NCBI GenBank assembly: GCA_025618425.1
Contig: CM046836.1
Coordinates: forward strand, 14,448,738-14,512,737
DNA: 64,000 nucleotides
Direction of reading: 5' to 3'
Source of the DNA: Heliocidaris tuberculata
Lineage: Eukaryota; Echinodermata; Echinoidea; Camarodonta; Echinometridae
Positions 12,496 through 26,100 of the stretch are shown here, in pieces; position 1 is the stretch's first letter; each line of letters starts with the position of its first letter. A program made the translations under genes and the position numbers. The notes under the pieces were generated by a model. That model made no database searches. It was not told the origin of the DNA and saw nothing but the letters and a program-made list of their open reading frames with translations.

Positions 12496-13271
12496 AAGTA
12501 TCTGGGCTATGTGGCTGAAATTCTGAAATCTACCATTCTTCATGTGTTAATTACACATATACCTTACAAGTTTTCTATTATGCCTTGTCAAACAGGCGCA
12601 GATCCTGACAATATCATTTGACTACTTTAGAGAAGGCAATACAATTTTCACAATTTAATAACTTATTATTGAAATGATCATTGGACAACAAATTGCAGCG
12701 TAAGAAAGTTACAATATTCCAAATTGTACTAAGTAATTTTGATCTGAATTGAATGACACACTTTGGAGTTATTAAGGGTGTAATGCCAAAATATGGTTTT
12801 TCCCTACATCGAGAGCATTTTGGGCAGCAAAGCTTGGTTTAGGGGCACTTTGGTGTCTTTTCAGGAGCATGTTACACCCCCTTCCCCAAGGAGATTTTTT
12901 GTCAGTTTTCAGATTTTGGTAATGTACACCCATACCTCTTCCTTCTGACAAAATTTGGTCCATGGGCCTTAAGGGGAAAAATTTGCCCCAATTTTAAGGG
13001 CCGTCTGTGTTTTGGTGATGTATAGTAATGTATATATAATGTATATATACACCTTCCTTCTGACAAAGTTTTGGCACATATGTTGTTATAGATGGGTCGA
13101 AATCGACCCGACTTTAAGGCCCTTTTGGGGGCTCTGGGGGCCAAACCCGGCGGCTTCGTTCGAGATGACAAGCTTTTTTTTGTGAATGACATGGATGGTC
13201 TAAGTAACTTTAAGGGGTCAAATTTCTTTTGTAAAAAGGGTGATTATTTCGGGACAGGCTCCTTGCCTATA
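12496..13271 (+). repeat. Dispersed ~0.8-kb repeat, copy C
   Basis: Plus-strand copy starting GTATCTGGGCTATGTGGCTG and ending ATTTCGGGACAGGCTCC. Only ~10 bp separates it from copy B, giving a ~1.5-kb inverted pair. Confidence 0.85.
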
Positions 13272-13763
13272 ATTAAGAGGCGTTAAAAAAAATTATGTGC
13301 GAAATGAACATCGTTACGTTAGGCTGTCTTGCCCCCCCCCCCCCCCCCCACATCCGAAAAACGGATCGACGCGCCTGCCTTTAAATATATATACGGAACA
13401 ATCTTTAACGAGAGAACCTCTTATACCACTCAAAGTGGAGCATCAACTTACGAAAGTAAGATAATGAACGTAACATATCATTATAAACTGACACGACATT
13501 GTCAAGCTTTATGTATGATCTACCGCCTCACACTTTCCTGTAAAAAAATGGTCAAATATTAAAACATAATTCATTTTTAATCGTAACTTTATGAAGTATA
13601 TAAGGACCACTTACCGCCACCGTTATGTATCCTTGAGACTATATGATTATCAGACGTAATTAGGTTATATGTAACGCGTTGAGAATGAGAGAAGCACGCA
13701 GTGAGTGTTACTCATACCACCTTGTTTGGGTAAAGAGTGTCCTACCAGCCTATCTCTGTGCAG

Positions 13764-13821
13764 ATTTCTGCATAGTGCTCTACCAGCGGAAGAGGACACG
13801 GAAGTTTTCCGGTGGTTTTGT
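13764..13821 (+). CDS. Possible orphan exon (58 nt)
   Basis: Between an acceptor-like CTATCTCTGTGCAG and donor-like GTAAGC, one frame reads FCIVLYQRKRTRKFSGGF, resembling a juxtamembrane basic segment. Composition is richer in GC than neighbours. Upstream and downstream partners were not found, so this is a weak call. Confidence 0.15.
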
Positions 13822-16137
13822 GTAAGCGTCCTAGCTAGGTATCGCATTAATGGTTATAGTTTAAAGCTTCGATGTATAGCATTAATTGGTATAATAAGAA
13901 AATGAGTAGATGAGCATGTTTATCTCTTGTGTAAGTGGTTATGCACCTTGATAAGAATTAAGGCGTAATTGTATCATGGTAAACTTTATTGCCTCTTTCC
14001 TTCCTCGTGTAGGCTTCAGGGAGTATATAATGTTTTATATACGCCCCCTATTACCCAGCCCCTCTCAATCTCCCTAGATTTTAACATCGTCGTGTCCTTT
14101 TTTTACCATTTATCCTTTTTCTCATATCCAAGTCACGCCCCATTCTCTATCTCTCTTTCCTTTATCATTAAATTTGCCAAACTGTTTGCTGTGTCAAACA
14201 GTGAAGAACACTAGCGTATTTGAAGGGGAAAGGGGGCAATTTGCCCCCCCCCCCCGCGACAGATTTTGAACCATACAAAAATAATAATTACTGACTTTTT
14301 AAATGAATATGAAAATATTTCAAAGGAAATTGTAACCAAAATGTTTCAAAGCCTCATAAATTAAGGAGAATTGTTCAAACATTTTGAAGCCAACCGTCAG
14401 AAAGGTAAGCAGAGCTAACTTATTAGGCACGTAAAAAGCCAAACAGAGCGGATTTGAACTCCTCTCTTATAATTATCATATATTGAAATTAAATCTGAAA
14501 TATTTAAGAACATATAAATCAATAATTTATCCATGGATTAGGAAGAATTAAACGTGTCCAAACACTCTCAATCAGAATTTCGGTATCAACTATAGTCTAC
14601 AGGTAGACAGGTAAATAAATTAATTGAGATCATTTTTCGGCAACATTTGATAGCTCACTATGAAGCATAATTGATTTTCTCAGTAATCTAAACTGACACA
14701 AAGTTGATAATTTTTAAAGGTCACTTGCTGATTGGCTCCTAAACATGACAGGAGAAGCGTATGGTCCAGGATTGGTGATGTGGTGGTGGAGGGGTGGGAG
14801 AGGGTCATAATAACAAGCATAGGATACAATGCTTCCCAATTGCTTGCACTATTAAAGTGCGACATAATTGTAAACAATTAAAAAGAATTTGGGGGTAACG
14901 ATACATAGCACTTTCATCGAGAAAATTGCAGCCTACTAAGAAAGTAAGTTGTAAGTATTCTCATTATTTTATTCACATATTTACCAATTAAAACAGAGAT
15001 TCAATGAGGTTCACGGCACTAAAAATTTGAATGGGCAAGGGGGAGTTTATTTCCTCTCCCTGAGATTTTTTCAGCAAAGAAAAAAAAAAAAGTTACTTTT
15101 CAGTTAAGTGAGGAAATTATTACAAGGTAAATTATCATCAAATTGCTCTTAAAAAAAACATCATGAATTAAGGATATTTTCTCAAAAGATTTCTGCTCGG
15201 CCGTTGGTTATGCGACCTTGCAAAACGGTGTTATTAGGAAGAGTTTATGAAGCATTTTTTTTTTCTTTTTAATGAAGAGAATAGTGAAACGGGGCTCACG
15301 CGTTCACGTATATATATAGGTAAACCCGAACAGACAAAATTGAACGCCGTTCTTGTGTTACGAATCGAAGTTAATCCAAATATACTCAAACGCAAGGGCG
15401 GATTCAGGATTTTGTATAAGAGGGGGCACAAAAGTGCAAGTTTGTCAACTTTTGGGAAAGGGCGACCCGGAATTTTTTGGTCTCGTCAGCTCTCGAAAAG
15501 GCGCTCAGTGGGGGGGGGGGGGGTATGGGGGTCCAGTTCCCCTCCATAATTCTCTGACAAGCACCAAAAAAAAAAAAGGTTTTCGTTCTAAAAGGGGGGG
15601 GGCCACAATCCATACTTTTCTTTCAAAGGGGGGGGGGGGACGGGCCGGATGTGCCCCCCCCCAAATCCGCCACTGCTCAAACGTACAAATTCATTGATTA
15701 TACATGCACAATAGATAATGCGCCTGCCCCAAAACTGTTCTTCAAAAGGTAATGTAGCCCAAACTTTTGCTCGCTCGCTGTGAGTTCTTGAGTAATGTCA
15801 CTAATGGCACTACATTATTCAACAGAAAATACTATCGCAATGAAATCATACAATTTTTAGACTAAGAAGTGATGGGAAAAGGGAACGTCCACCGCTCTAC
15901 CCCTCCTCCCCCCCCCCCCTTTAGGGTCTCAAAAGTTAAATGATTGAATTTTTCGATGAAGTAAATGGGTCACCAATGGCTCGAATGTGTTGCCCCTTGA
16001 CAACAAGGTCTAGATACGCCACTAAAGTAAATGTCAGTTCACATTACATTTGTCTCCTCTTACTTTCTTCATCCTTGTATATATTCGTCTTCTCTCTCTT
16101 AAGTCTCCTCTCTTTCTCTTTTCTATTTCCACCGCAG
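13822..16137. other. No gene seen
   Basis: Contains C/G runs at 14244, 15510, 15594 and 15630, and fragments of the low-complexity 'GGGGGCAATTTGCCCCCC' type. Short open frames are random-looking. Confidence 0.45.
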
Positions 16138-16239
16138 ATACCATCACCACGTATTAGGCCAGTTAGGGTAGTCCACCTTTTCGGCGGGAAGGGCAGCCAA
16201 AGCGAAAGTGCCGGCTCACATTTACTGACAGCATCTTAA
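16138..16239 (+). CDS. Possible terminal coding exon of unidentified plus-strand gene
   Basis: Follows a strong pyrimidine tract and acceptor (TTTCTATTTCCACCGCAG). The open frame reads IPSPRIRPVRVVHLFGGKGS and ends SHLLTAS then TAA. AATAAA lies at 16358-16363, 119 bp after the stop. The pattern fits a last exon plus 3' UTR. No family is recognised and no matching upstream exon was found. Confidence 0.3.
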   Translation: MPSPRIRPVRVVHLFGGKGSQSESAGSHLLTAS

Positions 16240-16483
16240 ACAATATGCCGACGAAATATCCAAAGTCCATTGTGGGAGTATTTCTCCCACCAAAACACGA
16301 TGGCTCGCTATAATGCAAGCATAACTGATGATAATCTGAAACTTTAGATTTTGCGTCAATAAATGACTTGACTCGATTTGATTTAATTTTAAATTTTCTC
16401 CTCTTTATGACAACACCGCCTCCTCCAAGACCTCCAACTGAGTCATTCTGACGCCACGCCTTTCAACTCTTTCTCTTTCTCTT

Positions 16484-16484
<1 letters not shown>

Positions 16485-16519
<35 letters not shown>

Positions 16520-16540
16520 AATTTAACTCATACTCACCAC

Positions 16541-16580
<40 letters not shown>

Positions 16581-16640
16581 ATAAACACACACTCCCTACC
16601 TACACCCCTCTCTCACTCACTCTCTCTCTCTCCTTCTCTG
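16485..16640. repeat. CT microsatellite
   Basis: Interrupted CT dinucleotide tract in two blocks. Confidence 0.9.
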
Positions 16641-16756
16641 TCTCAATTATAATGAATAAATATAATATGGGAAATGTTACAAACACCATAAAGATTGAAA
16701 AGTGCAAAAGTACCTGTGTTCGTGTTATATTCTTTATTACTAATAATGGGTATTCC

Positions 16757-17000
16757 CCCCCCCCCCCCACACTGGTCAAGTATGATAATAATAATAATCA
16801 TCATCATCATCACCTTCACTATCATCATCATCATCATCATTACCACCACCACCACCACCACCAACACCAACACCACCACCATCATCATCATCACCATCAT
16901 CACCAGCTTCATCGTCATCATCATCAAAACCATCACCACCATCATCATCATCCTTATAACCAGCATCACCACCATCACCATTATCATCGTCTCGTCGTCG
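16757..17000. repeat. CAT/CAC trinucleotide repeat with C-run
   Basis: A C-run at 16757-16769 is followed by ~200 bp of CAT, CAC and CAA triplets. Apparent His-rich or Asp/Gly-rich frames are by-products of the repeat. Confidence 0.9.
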
Positions 17001-19151
17001 ACATTTAGAGTCAATACATAAATTGAAAATAGTGTCCATCATTAGCATTATACTAATATTTATGTTTTTTTTAATTATCGTTCATGCTTTTTTTCTCTCT
17101 CTCTCTAAAACCTTCATAATTTTAAAAATCATCATACAAATTTTATCCTATTCTGATGATTAGTCACTACATAATCTGAAATTTGTGCTATTAGGAAAAA
17201 ACAACAACAAACAAACAAAACATGCGCACGCGGGTATGGGAGGATGTTTGTATTTGTGTGTATACAAAATATTTTGGCACAGATATCTCTCTAAATACAA
17301 AATTCTGCAAAATTAATGAAACACACAAAAACCTAACCACAATTTGCAAAAAGGAAATATAGATAGTTTCTGCGGAAAAGGCAAGACCTGCACAAGTCCC
17401 TGAACTACTGAATTGATTTACAGTAAGCGAAATAGAAATGGATGCAAAAGTACAGTCTCATTTGCCACTTCCCGCTACCTTTGTATTTTCATGACCTCTA
17501 TTTTCGTTAAACTTGACAAAATATTTGGATGCCGCTTGGCAAAGCGAAAACGCATGCTTGAATCAAAGACAGTGGCATATTGCCTGACCATTATACCTGC
17601 AGAGGCAGTACTGAAGAATTGTGACTCTTTTTTTTTTTTTCGATTCATGAGCAAACGCTTCTATATTCGAAGTTAAAATGACGTATTACGATCATATGTT
17701 AATTATTGTTAATGGCTGTAAACGGTCCCTAAGCTCATACTTTGTTACAAAATGATATCGCTTTTAAATGAAATTGATCTGATTAAGGCTTTATTCGGGT
17801 TTTTATATTGCTTTGTATGATTTGAATCGATATGAGTCATCAACGGAAATTGTCATGTTCACGAGAAACGTTTATCTCCAATGAAGTCTGGTATTCGTTG
17901 AGCTGTGAATTAACCCATTGCCTGCGGGAAGCGGGTAGTCCCTGTACTAAGCCTATGGGAAGTAAAACAATCAGTAGTCAAAGGGTTAAGATGGTGTTCT
18001 TTAAACCTCCAGATCAATCATTGTTCCCATTGGGAGCATCGATAGAACATTATGAATGGAGAGGGAAGTGTCCTGTCGATTCCCCCCCCCCCCCATTTAT
18101 CCCCCAAAGAGTTCTCTTTCTCTTTCAAGAGAAATTTCTGATTAGCTTTACAAGACCCTCTTTTCCCCCAACAAGCAAAGGATGAAATGCAGCCATACTT
18201 TGAAATATTCCAGCTCGTGCAGTCCTTTAATTTACACATTAGTTTGCCGATAAACTAAATAAAATTGCCGACACACACTTCAAGGTGGAAAGATGGGGTT
18301 ACACCCCCAGCCCTCCCCGCCATCCCACTGCCAATGCTTAATGATCCAAAGTTGCTATGACCTACATGTTTGGTAGGCCTACAAGTAGGAACATTATGCT
18401 TGTCTTTACTATACCTTCATATTACTTTATATGTTTGATACCTGTGGTGAGGTGAAACGTGGTTTTTGTCTCTTCTTTCCTTTAACAGGATATTGTATTT
18501 TGGACTTAGACTCCTGTAGTCCTATTATCACATCCGGAGAAAGGGTTTCAAATGTTTCCTCTTTGCCTTTAGCAGGAGACCCATTAAAGGGAGAGTCAAC
18601 CCCGAAATGTTCAATTGTTCTCTGGTTTAAAGGTCCTGGACCTGTGTAGTTGAGACATTTTTGGTCATGACACAAAACAGAGGCGTAGCGCGTGGGGCTG
18701 GTTATGGGGTATAGGAGGCGAAATGCGAAGTGAAGTGAAAAAAGAGGGACTGTGCGAAGGGTCATCAGGTCATCTTCTTCTCAATTTTCCCCTATGCAAG
18801 GTTCTTTCTTGTCTCGCTTTTCCCTCATATTTTAACCACTTTTACCCCAGAATTTAGCAAGTGTACGCCTACATCAAATACGCTTGGTTTCTTGCGACAA
18901 ATTAGATTAAATGAAATTTAAGTTTGTGTGGGACAACCCTTAAAACGCGGGCAATAAATTGAGTGATTTTTATGCCCTCAAAATTAATGTCAGCATTTAA
19001 TAGTGTCATGATATGCCATGTTTACGATGCTGTTCTGTTGATCAATATCCACTTGCTATAGGATGTCGATTTTAAGGGGCATGCAGGAGCAGCCTTTCCA
19101 CTAGTTCTTTTCGGAATGCACTATTCGAAAGCGTCTTTGCATCACCCCCCC

Positions 19152-19194
<43 letters not shown>

Positions 19195-19437
19195 CCCCTC
19201 CCCCTCTCGAAGATAGATCGATGCCTCTGGTGCAGTTAAACACCCATCAAAATTATATGAACGTTTTAATGTTGTGGATTAACGCCTTGAAAATACTACC
19301 TTATCCTTATCCTTGTTTTCGTTTTTCTCCCAAGACTTCAGCTAAACTTTGTGAAGCAACTTTCTGAAAGCGGTTATAACCATGTAGATAAGTTGGTAGG
19401 CAATTGCCGCAAGGCCTATTCATTCATGTAACAATCA
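17001..19437. other. No convincing gene
   Basis: Holds a small TTAACCC...GGGTTAA element (17910-17989), a C-run at 18082, a lone TTAA-type MITE end near 18594 (TTAAAGGGAGAGTCAACC) and a CA microsatellite (19152-19193). Confidence 0.45.
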
Positions 19438-19586
19438 GGGCCCCTTTTTATAAAAGAGTTGCGATTGATTACAAATAATTTGCAATTGATATCAATCACG
19501 ACTCTGTACATAGAGATAGGAGATGCGATTGATATCACTTGCAGATTATTTGTAATCAATCGCAACTCTTTTACAAGACGGGGTCC
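19438..19586. mobile_element. MITE with GAGTTGCGATTGATTACAAA arms
   Basis: Left AAAAGAGTTGCGATTGATTA and right TAATCAATCGCAACTCTTTT are exact inverted copies; GGGCCCC-like and GGGGTCC ends lie outside. About 149 bp. Confidence 0.85.
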
Positions 19587-20192
19587 AGGTCTTCACGAGC
19601 TCCAATTTTGCATTACAGATTCTTGATTATTAGCCATGATAGATAACCTTTCTCTTTCGTTTAAACTTCGTTTTCGAGGCATAATTTTAGCCTTTCCATA
19701 AAATTGCAGGTTTCACTTACGTTTCGGTTAATTTCTTTCTTTTGCGGTAAATTATGTTTTGTCCTCACACTTTTTCTCCCTAGTGCAGTGCCCATTTGAA
19801 TTGAATAAACCGAAACTAGCCTGCATCGAGTCGCACTTCCTCCGCATGCCTGTATTCTCTGACTGACGCTAAACCCTTAACCGCAAGTGTGTCAAAGTTG
19901 GACGTGGTATTTAGTGGTACAGGTAATATAGAAACACGGAATTAAAAAAATAAATAAATAACCAATATTCACTTTTCTTTTCAAACCGGTTAAGTTTAGA
20001 TTATATCCCCAGGGATACTGGGCGAACCCGGCGTTCTGGTAGTTTGATGCCAAATTATATTATTTTAATCAAATTTTCACAGTTCAAATGTGTCAAGAAT
20101 TAAGCAAAATATTGCACAGCGTCGCCGAGAACTGCACATAGTTAGTAAGAGTGTCCTCACTTTGGGCACTATTAACGATTCTACTACCCCTG

Positions 20193-20401
20193 CACTCTAA
20201 AAAATAAAGTGTTAAATCACCATTTAAAAGGGCCGAGGAGTGACAACTTTTTCGAAATTGTAGATTAACATTTTTAACATGCTGGATACAACACTATAAA
20301 AGCTGAATCCAGCAGTTTAAAAGAATAGATCTACTATTTTGAAAAAGTTGTCACTCCTCGGCCCTTTTAAATGGTGATTTAACATTTTAGTTTTCAGAGT
20401 G
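20193..20401. mobile_element. MITE with CACTCT ends
   Basis: TTAAATCACCATTTAAAAGG and GCCGAGGAGTGACAACTTTT are inverted at the right end. Termini CACTCTAAAA/AGAGTG. About 209 bp, strongly foldable. Confidence 0.9.
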
Positions 20402-20975
20402 TGACAACTATCCAGGTAGGACAATAACTCCAAGGAAAATTACACGCGGTCGGTCAGCCACCCGGGAACATTATGCTTAAACATATCAGTGTACTTCGGG
20501 GGGGGGGGGGGGGGCTAGAGGCTGCAGCACCCCCCCCCCCCCCGAGAATATAGTATATCTTGATGACGATTCCCCCCCCCCCCCCTCATGATCATGATGA
20601 TAATGTGTAAAAATTTGGAGTGAATAGGAAAATTTGATAGTCAATGATAACTGAACAAAAGACGTCAGGCCCTGGCGAAATTTTGCCTCTACGCCTATAT
20701 GCCCCTATAATTATGACTATTACCTACGTATAATTTATCCTACTGAATAGATAGATAAATCAAATCAAATTTAGTTAAATCGTGATTGAAAACTGTGGTC
20801 TCGATCCTACACCAAATGCAAGGGCGAATGCAGGGTTGTGAAAAGAGGAGTTGTGACGGGGAAACTGCAAAATAATGTCCATTTTATAATCTTCCTGACT
20901 CGCTCGTAGAGAAAGGTCTAGGGGAACCATTTTCTATACATACCCTCCCCCCCCCCCACGTTTCTCCCCCCCCCC

Positions 20976-21010
<35 letters not shown>

Positions 21011-22411
21011 CCACTTGGTTAAGGTTTCTCAAAATGTTTTCCCCGATTTCCCCGCCAGTCTTTTTTATATTCCTCGATCCGCCTGTACAGTGGTCCATGG
21101 TTCGAATCCCAGAATTAAAAAAAAAACCTTTTCCCGCCCTTCAATTCAGCCAGAAATGGGTCGACACCCTTCGGATGTATTTCCGGGCATATATACGCTG
21201 GAAACTTCCATTCAGCTGCTTGGACTCGTGTCTCATACATTAGACATCTCTTTCATGTTTATTGCAGTGTGAGAATAAAGTATCATAAAACATCGCAGAA
21301 CAATCAACCGCGTCAGGATACAGGATGAGGATTATGTATAAACACACAATAACGAACTGGCACACAGGAAGATAGAGTCATTTATTGGTAGAACCCCAGT
21401 GGTCCTTGGACATTAACTTTACTGTAATTGGAAAGCTGCCAATACCGATAGGATGGACCACAAAAGGATGCGTAATATTTCATTTCAAAACATACTTACT
21501 TCGTGAACGCAGAACAAATAAACATTCTTTATCTATCCTATTCTAAAAATGTCCTCCGTCCAGTCGAAATTGTTTGGGTAGCACTAAGTTCGACAATTAA
21601 AAATAGTGTTGGCCTATTTAAGTCAAGGATTTATGGGAAATGGGATTTTAGTGCATATCATAAGCGTTGTAAGGTCATGATGACTTGATTTTAAAGATCT
21701 AGACCAGATTTTAGGCTTTCAATCATTATTTTTATCAGCACTGATTTGTAGATAACCAGCTTGCATGTTCCGTCCACATCGCAAATTGTTTTTGTTTTTT
21801 GCGGATTTAAAAAAAAAATTGGGGTTGGGGTGGGGTTTGGGGTTTGTTTGTTTTAGATGAAGTTCTATTATGCACAGCGAGCAATCACCGCTCTTAACTT
21901 CCCCAAAATGCGACAACTCAGTTTCTGAGTGTGAGATATTTCAGATCTGTTGCATGCAGATAAAGAAGACGTCCTTAAATATAATAGGGAAAAGAGAGAG
22001 AGTGATGGAGGGGGGGGGGGGGGGGGGGGGAGGGGAGGGAGAGAGAGGGGGAGGGAGTGAGAGAGAGAGGGGGAGGGAGTGAGAGAGAGAGAGAGAGGGG
22101 GGGGGATGGAGAGGAGGGGGATAGAGACAGAAGAAAATGAAAGAAAAAGAGAAAAGGGGAAAAATTTATTTGTTGAAGTATACGCCTATTGGAGTTTTTA
22201 AAACCGAATACAATACTTACTGTAATCATCTATCTTCCTACTTTCCGTATTAGTCTTATCTCTTTCTCTCCCTTCCAGTATACGTATTGTAACTCACTCT
22301 CCAAGCGAGTGTCTCTAATTCTCAACTTCTCTCTCCAAAGTTGGCAACTCTCATTTACCACTTTGCCTTTCCCGATCATTTTCTCTCGCTTTCAGCCCAT
22401 CTCTTGCTATA
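20402..22411. other. Gene-free repeat-rich DNA
   Basis: G-run 20500-20515, C-runs 20530-20543, 20572-20585, 20947-20957 and 20967-20977, CT repeat 20978-21007, G-run 22009-22030 followed by a GA-rich tract to ~22150. Open frames here follow the repeats. Confidence 0.6.
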
Positions 22412-22869
22412 CAGTGTGAGTCAACAAAAAGGAAACCCATATTCAAGCCCCAATATCTTAAAAACTTGGTGAAATTGCTGAAATGTATTACATGTTTACT
22501 CGTATGATAGTTGATAATGTCTTCTTCCAATTTGATAGGCTCTTTACCAAAATCTGATCATGAATCACTGGCCAATTTTAAAAAGCATGTCAAAACCATT
22601 TTTGCCCAAGTTTGGGCTGAATGGTGTTCCGGAGTAACTTTCATTATTTGTGAATGCATTGCATTGGGATGGAGACTATCCAACCAATCTTGGGTTGGTC
22701 ATCCATTTTACTCGAGACTTGGGCAGAGGCAAATTTGACAAGAATCAGGAAAGACGTTACTGTTCAGCTGTCCATGGTCAGATTTTATGGATCAAGGTGT
22801 CACTTGATAGGCTTCCAATGCGAGTATTTTAGATGTTGAATCTGGGTTTTCTTTCTTTGACACGCACTG
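22412..22869. mobile_element. TA-flanked ~458-bp element
   Basis: Starts CAGTGTGAGTCAA after TA and ends TTTGACACGCACTG before TA, giving imperfect inverted termini. Fits a Tc1/mariner-like non-autonomous copy. Interior frames are broken and not identifiable. Confidence 0.6.
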
Positions 22870-23160
22870 TATGCTTTCATCTCTCATTCAATCTACCCAT
22901 GCCCGTCTTCCTCTTCTCTCTCTCTCTCCCACTCCTCTCACCCCCTCCTAAATCGCCCTTCCCGCACATCTCTTGTCATTTCTATATGTCATGTAGTATT
23001 TATCTACCCTCTTTTCTCACCCCCCCCCCCCCTCTCTCTCTTCCTCTCTCTTTACTCATCTCTACATCTCTTAAGACTACTTTCGTCATCATTTTGAAAC
23101 AGGTATCCTTTCAGATCATGATGTAACGATGGGAAACAAAAGACACATAGTGAAAAGAAA
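22870..23160. other. Pyrimidine-rich spacer
   Basis: CT-rich with a C-run at 23022-23032; no gene. Confidence 0.5.
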
Positions 23161-26100
23161 ACAAAATACTTCTTTTAACCTTTCCTATTTTATTAGAAAA
23201 AAGCATATCTATAATATCTAACACATTATTTATAATTTTGCTGTATTACTTGGATGGACATTTGCTTTCAATGTACAAATATATATACAGAATATACAAA
23301 CTTGCATACTTTGATCAGTACCGCCAAAATCCTTCACAAAATCGCATCTCAACACTCGGCTACACATATGAAGTAAAAGATGATTTCTATTTCCTATTTT
23401 CAATGGACAAGAAATTAATATGATAGAGTGACAACTATGGGTAAAAGTGGAGCCTTTTGCCATTCTCTATCAAAATCTGTTTTGTCTTGTTCTTATTTTT
23501 CACTAATACATGTACCTTTTAGCAAACCAAAAAAAAAAAGAAAAACAAAACTGAGCCTTCTTCCATTAAAAATGTTAACATGTTACATGAAAATACCAAA
23601 GCACATCGTTTTGGGGATTTTAGAAAAATTGCAAGGACAAGCTGTCAGTCAGTGTAATTTAAGCTCTTATATTTCATTTCAATATCAGGCCCTTGTGACA
23701 TTTTCCTGGTTTTTGATTTTGAATTGTCAGAGAACTGGTTTGAGTTCTGCATGAAAACTATTCAAATGTATTGACAGATATTGTGTTAAAAAACTGACAA
23801 AGGAGTAATGGTTTACTATTTGGTCTATACCATGGTGTTAGATCAACATCGTTTGCTCTTACACCATACATTAGCATATTCAAACCTTCTTATCCAAATA
23901 TTTCCAGTGTGAGAATGGCAATGGGCTCCACTCTTCCAGAGAAGGAAATACAACTTTTTAGATAGCTTTTCACCATCTATGAAGTCTAGCATGTGAGGAT
24001 TCAACTTACACGTAACTTCAAACCATGATATGAGTCCTGGTCTTGGTCTAAAAAGTAGTCTTGGTGTTGGTCTAAGACTCAAGACTAATTTCTAAGTTTA
24101 GTGATATTACACTTTAACACAATCCGTGAAAGAAAAGAAAAATTTTGAAATTTCAGTAAGCCCATTTACAATAGCCACTGTAACAGTGAAATCCCTATAA
24201 TGAAAGATAGTTACCGGTATTACAAATCAACATTATCCTGCTAGGGACATTTCCCAGGTTAGCGGCTACTATAAACAGGCTTGACTGGCAAAGAAAATAC
24301 ATATTGATTAGGTGATGGGATGCCAAGGGATGCACAGTGATCCTACTTGCATTGGTCCATCAGCAAGGATGAGAAACAGACCTGACCAGCTGCAATGATG
24401 TATTCCAAACACCAATGTCGTCTTCAAACTCCACGCTGCAATGGCTGGTGTTTTCCCTCAGGGCAGACATCATTCATCTTCTTCACTTGTAACCTGCTTA
24501 CACAACTGTATTCTACACATATGTTCACATCCTAAATACAAAATGCCTTTCTCAAACTCATGCCTTTAACATGTTGAGCACATCTAATGAGGAAAAAAGG
24601 AAGATCTACAGAGTTGCACATTCACAGAATTGTCTATCTCACTACAATCATACAAGTAGTAAGTTGTGAGAGTGTAGTGCCAGTTTACATTTCATTTATT
24701 TCCAAGAAGGGTAACCTCCTACAAGGAAATCTACCATGATATACATGAACATACATTCCTACATCATAACAAATTGGAAAATTGTTAGCATACATGTAAC
24801 AAAATCATAAAAATGGGTGCAATACATGCATGTGCCTGACCATCAAAGGCACTACAAAACATACCTCTTACAACATACATGCAGCAAATCGGCTCCAAGA
24901 AATACAAAACCCAGTAAATTCAAAATGGGAAGTCCAGTGAAAATCAGCCTGGTAGAGTGCAACAACTGGAAGGTAGCTACTAATGCTGCTTCAAATGTGT
25001 TCATATTGTTGCTTCCAGTTCTTAATCTCCAGAACTTGTATGATGTATATCAAATCTTCAGGCCCACAGATTTAGGAAACAGCCAAAGCCAATTTTTCCC
25101 CCAACAGAACAAGAACTTACCACATCACCCATTCTAATCGAGAGGACATTCTTTAGGAAAGGCTGAAACTCAAGATGGTTTTATTCCTTGTGTTAAAGTA
25201 CCTGATCCTCAAGATGCTGCTGTAAAAGAATGGACTCATCAAAGGCCATACTTCTGCTGGACTCGAGATGGTGTTTTGCTTAAGTCAAGGATCCTTGGAA
25301 ATAGGCTAGTCTCTTATACTGGGCCCATTATACATGTGCTTATAAGAGTACCAATTCCTTGTTGCAAAGTTCTTCAGTAAAGATAATGAACAAATCTTGG
25401 GGCATAGTTCTTCTCTGGCTAAATGATGATCAAGATAGGTGGGTCAGGTCCTCTGCTGACATCAAGTGAAAGGATGGACTATGTTGACACTGACTGATGC
25501 ATGTTCAGTATTGAAGCCCCGACAGCGAAAAAGAGGAAACCTCAAGCTATCCACAGGATAATACATTCACAGATGAAAGGATGTCTTCTAGATTCTGGAA
25601 GGTAACTATGAGTTTGTGTACATCAGCCAACTGAGGTATGGTTCATTAACCTTGACTATGAGCGAACCATACATAGAGACCGATGCACACAAGATGTAGG
25701 GTGCCATTTGGTGCTGGACTTCAAGTGTCTTTGGAAGACAGGGTGATCAATTCGGTAAACAGGTGAAGCAGAGGCATATATTACTGGTATTACTGGAAGA
25801 AACTGAACTGGGGCCCAAGGTACATGTAAGAAGTGTGGCTGGGGTTCTATAGGCTGTAGACTTCTGGATGGTACCCTGTATCATTAAATAGTTCTGATAC
25901 AGACAAGGTGGGAACAGCAGTATGACTCCAATAAGCAAATGATCAGGTGTTGAGGATGCAGCATGGCTAGAAGAATGTAACTGGAATCCACATTTCATGA
26001 GGTAGAATGTTGGTGCGCATTCTAAGACCTTGGTGTTACAAACAGGTGTCAAACATGCTATCAGAATATGAGATGTTGCGAAAGAAAAAGAGGGCGGGAC

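Noticed and set aside
16643..17048. Overlapping open frames giving poly-His, poly-Ile/Thr, poly-Met/Val and poly-Asp/Gly proteins
   Set aside because: They are all readings of the same CAT/CAC trinucleotide repeat; no independent coding evidence.
22511..22839. Short plus-strand frames (for example MHCIGMETIQPILGW) as a gene
   Set aside because: They lie inside a TA-flanked ~458-bp repeat, are broken across frames and match no family I recognise.
25747..26052. Minus-strand 101-codon frame downstream of LENG8 as a gene
   Set aside because: Composition and length fit a chance frame; no motif or splice structure supports it.
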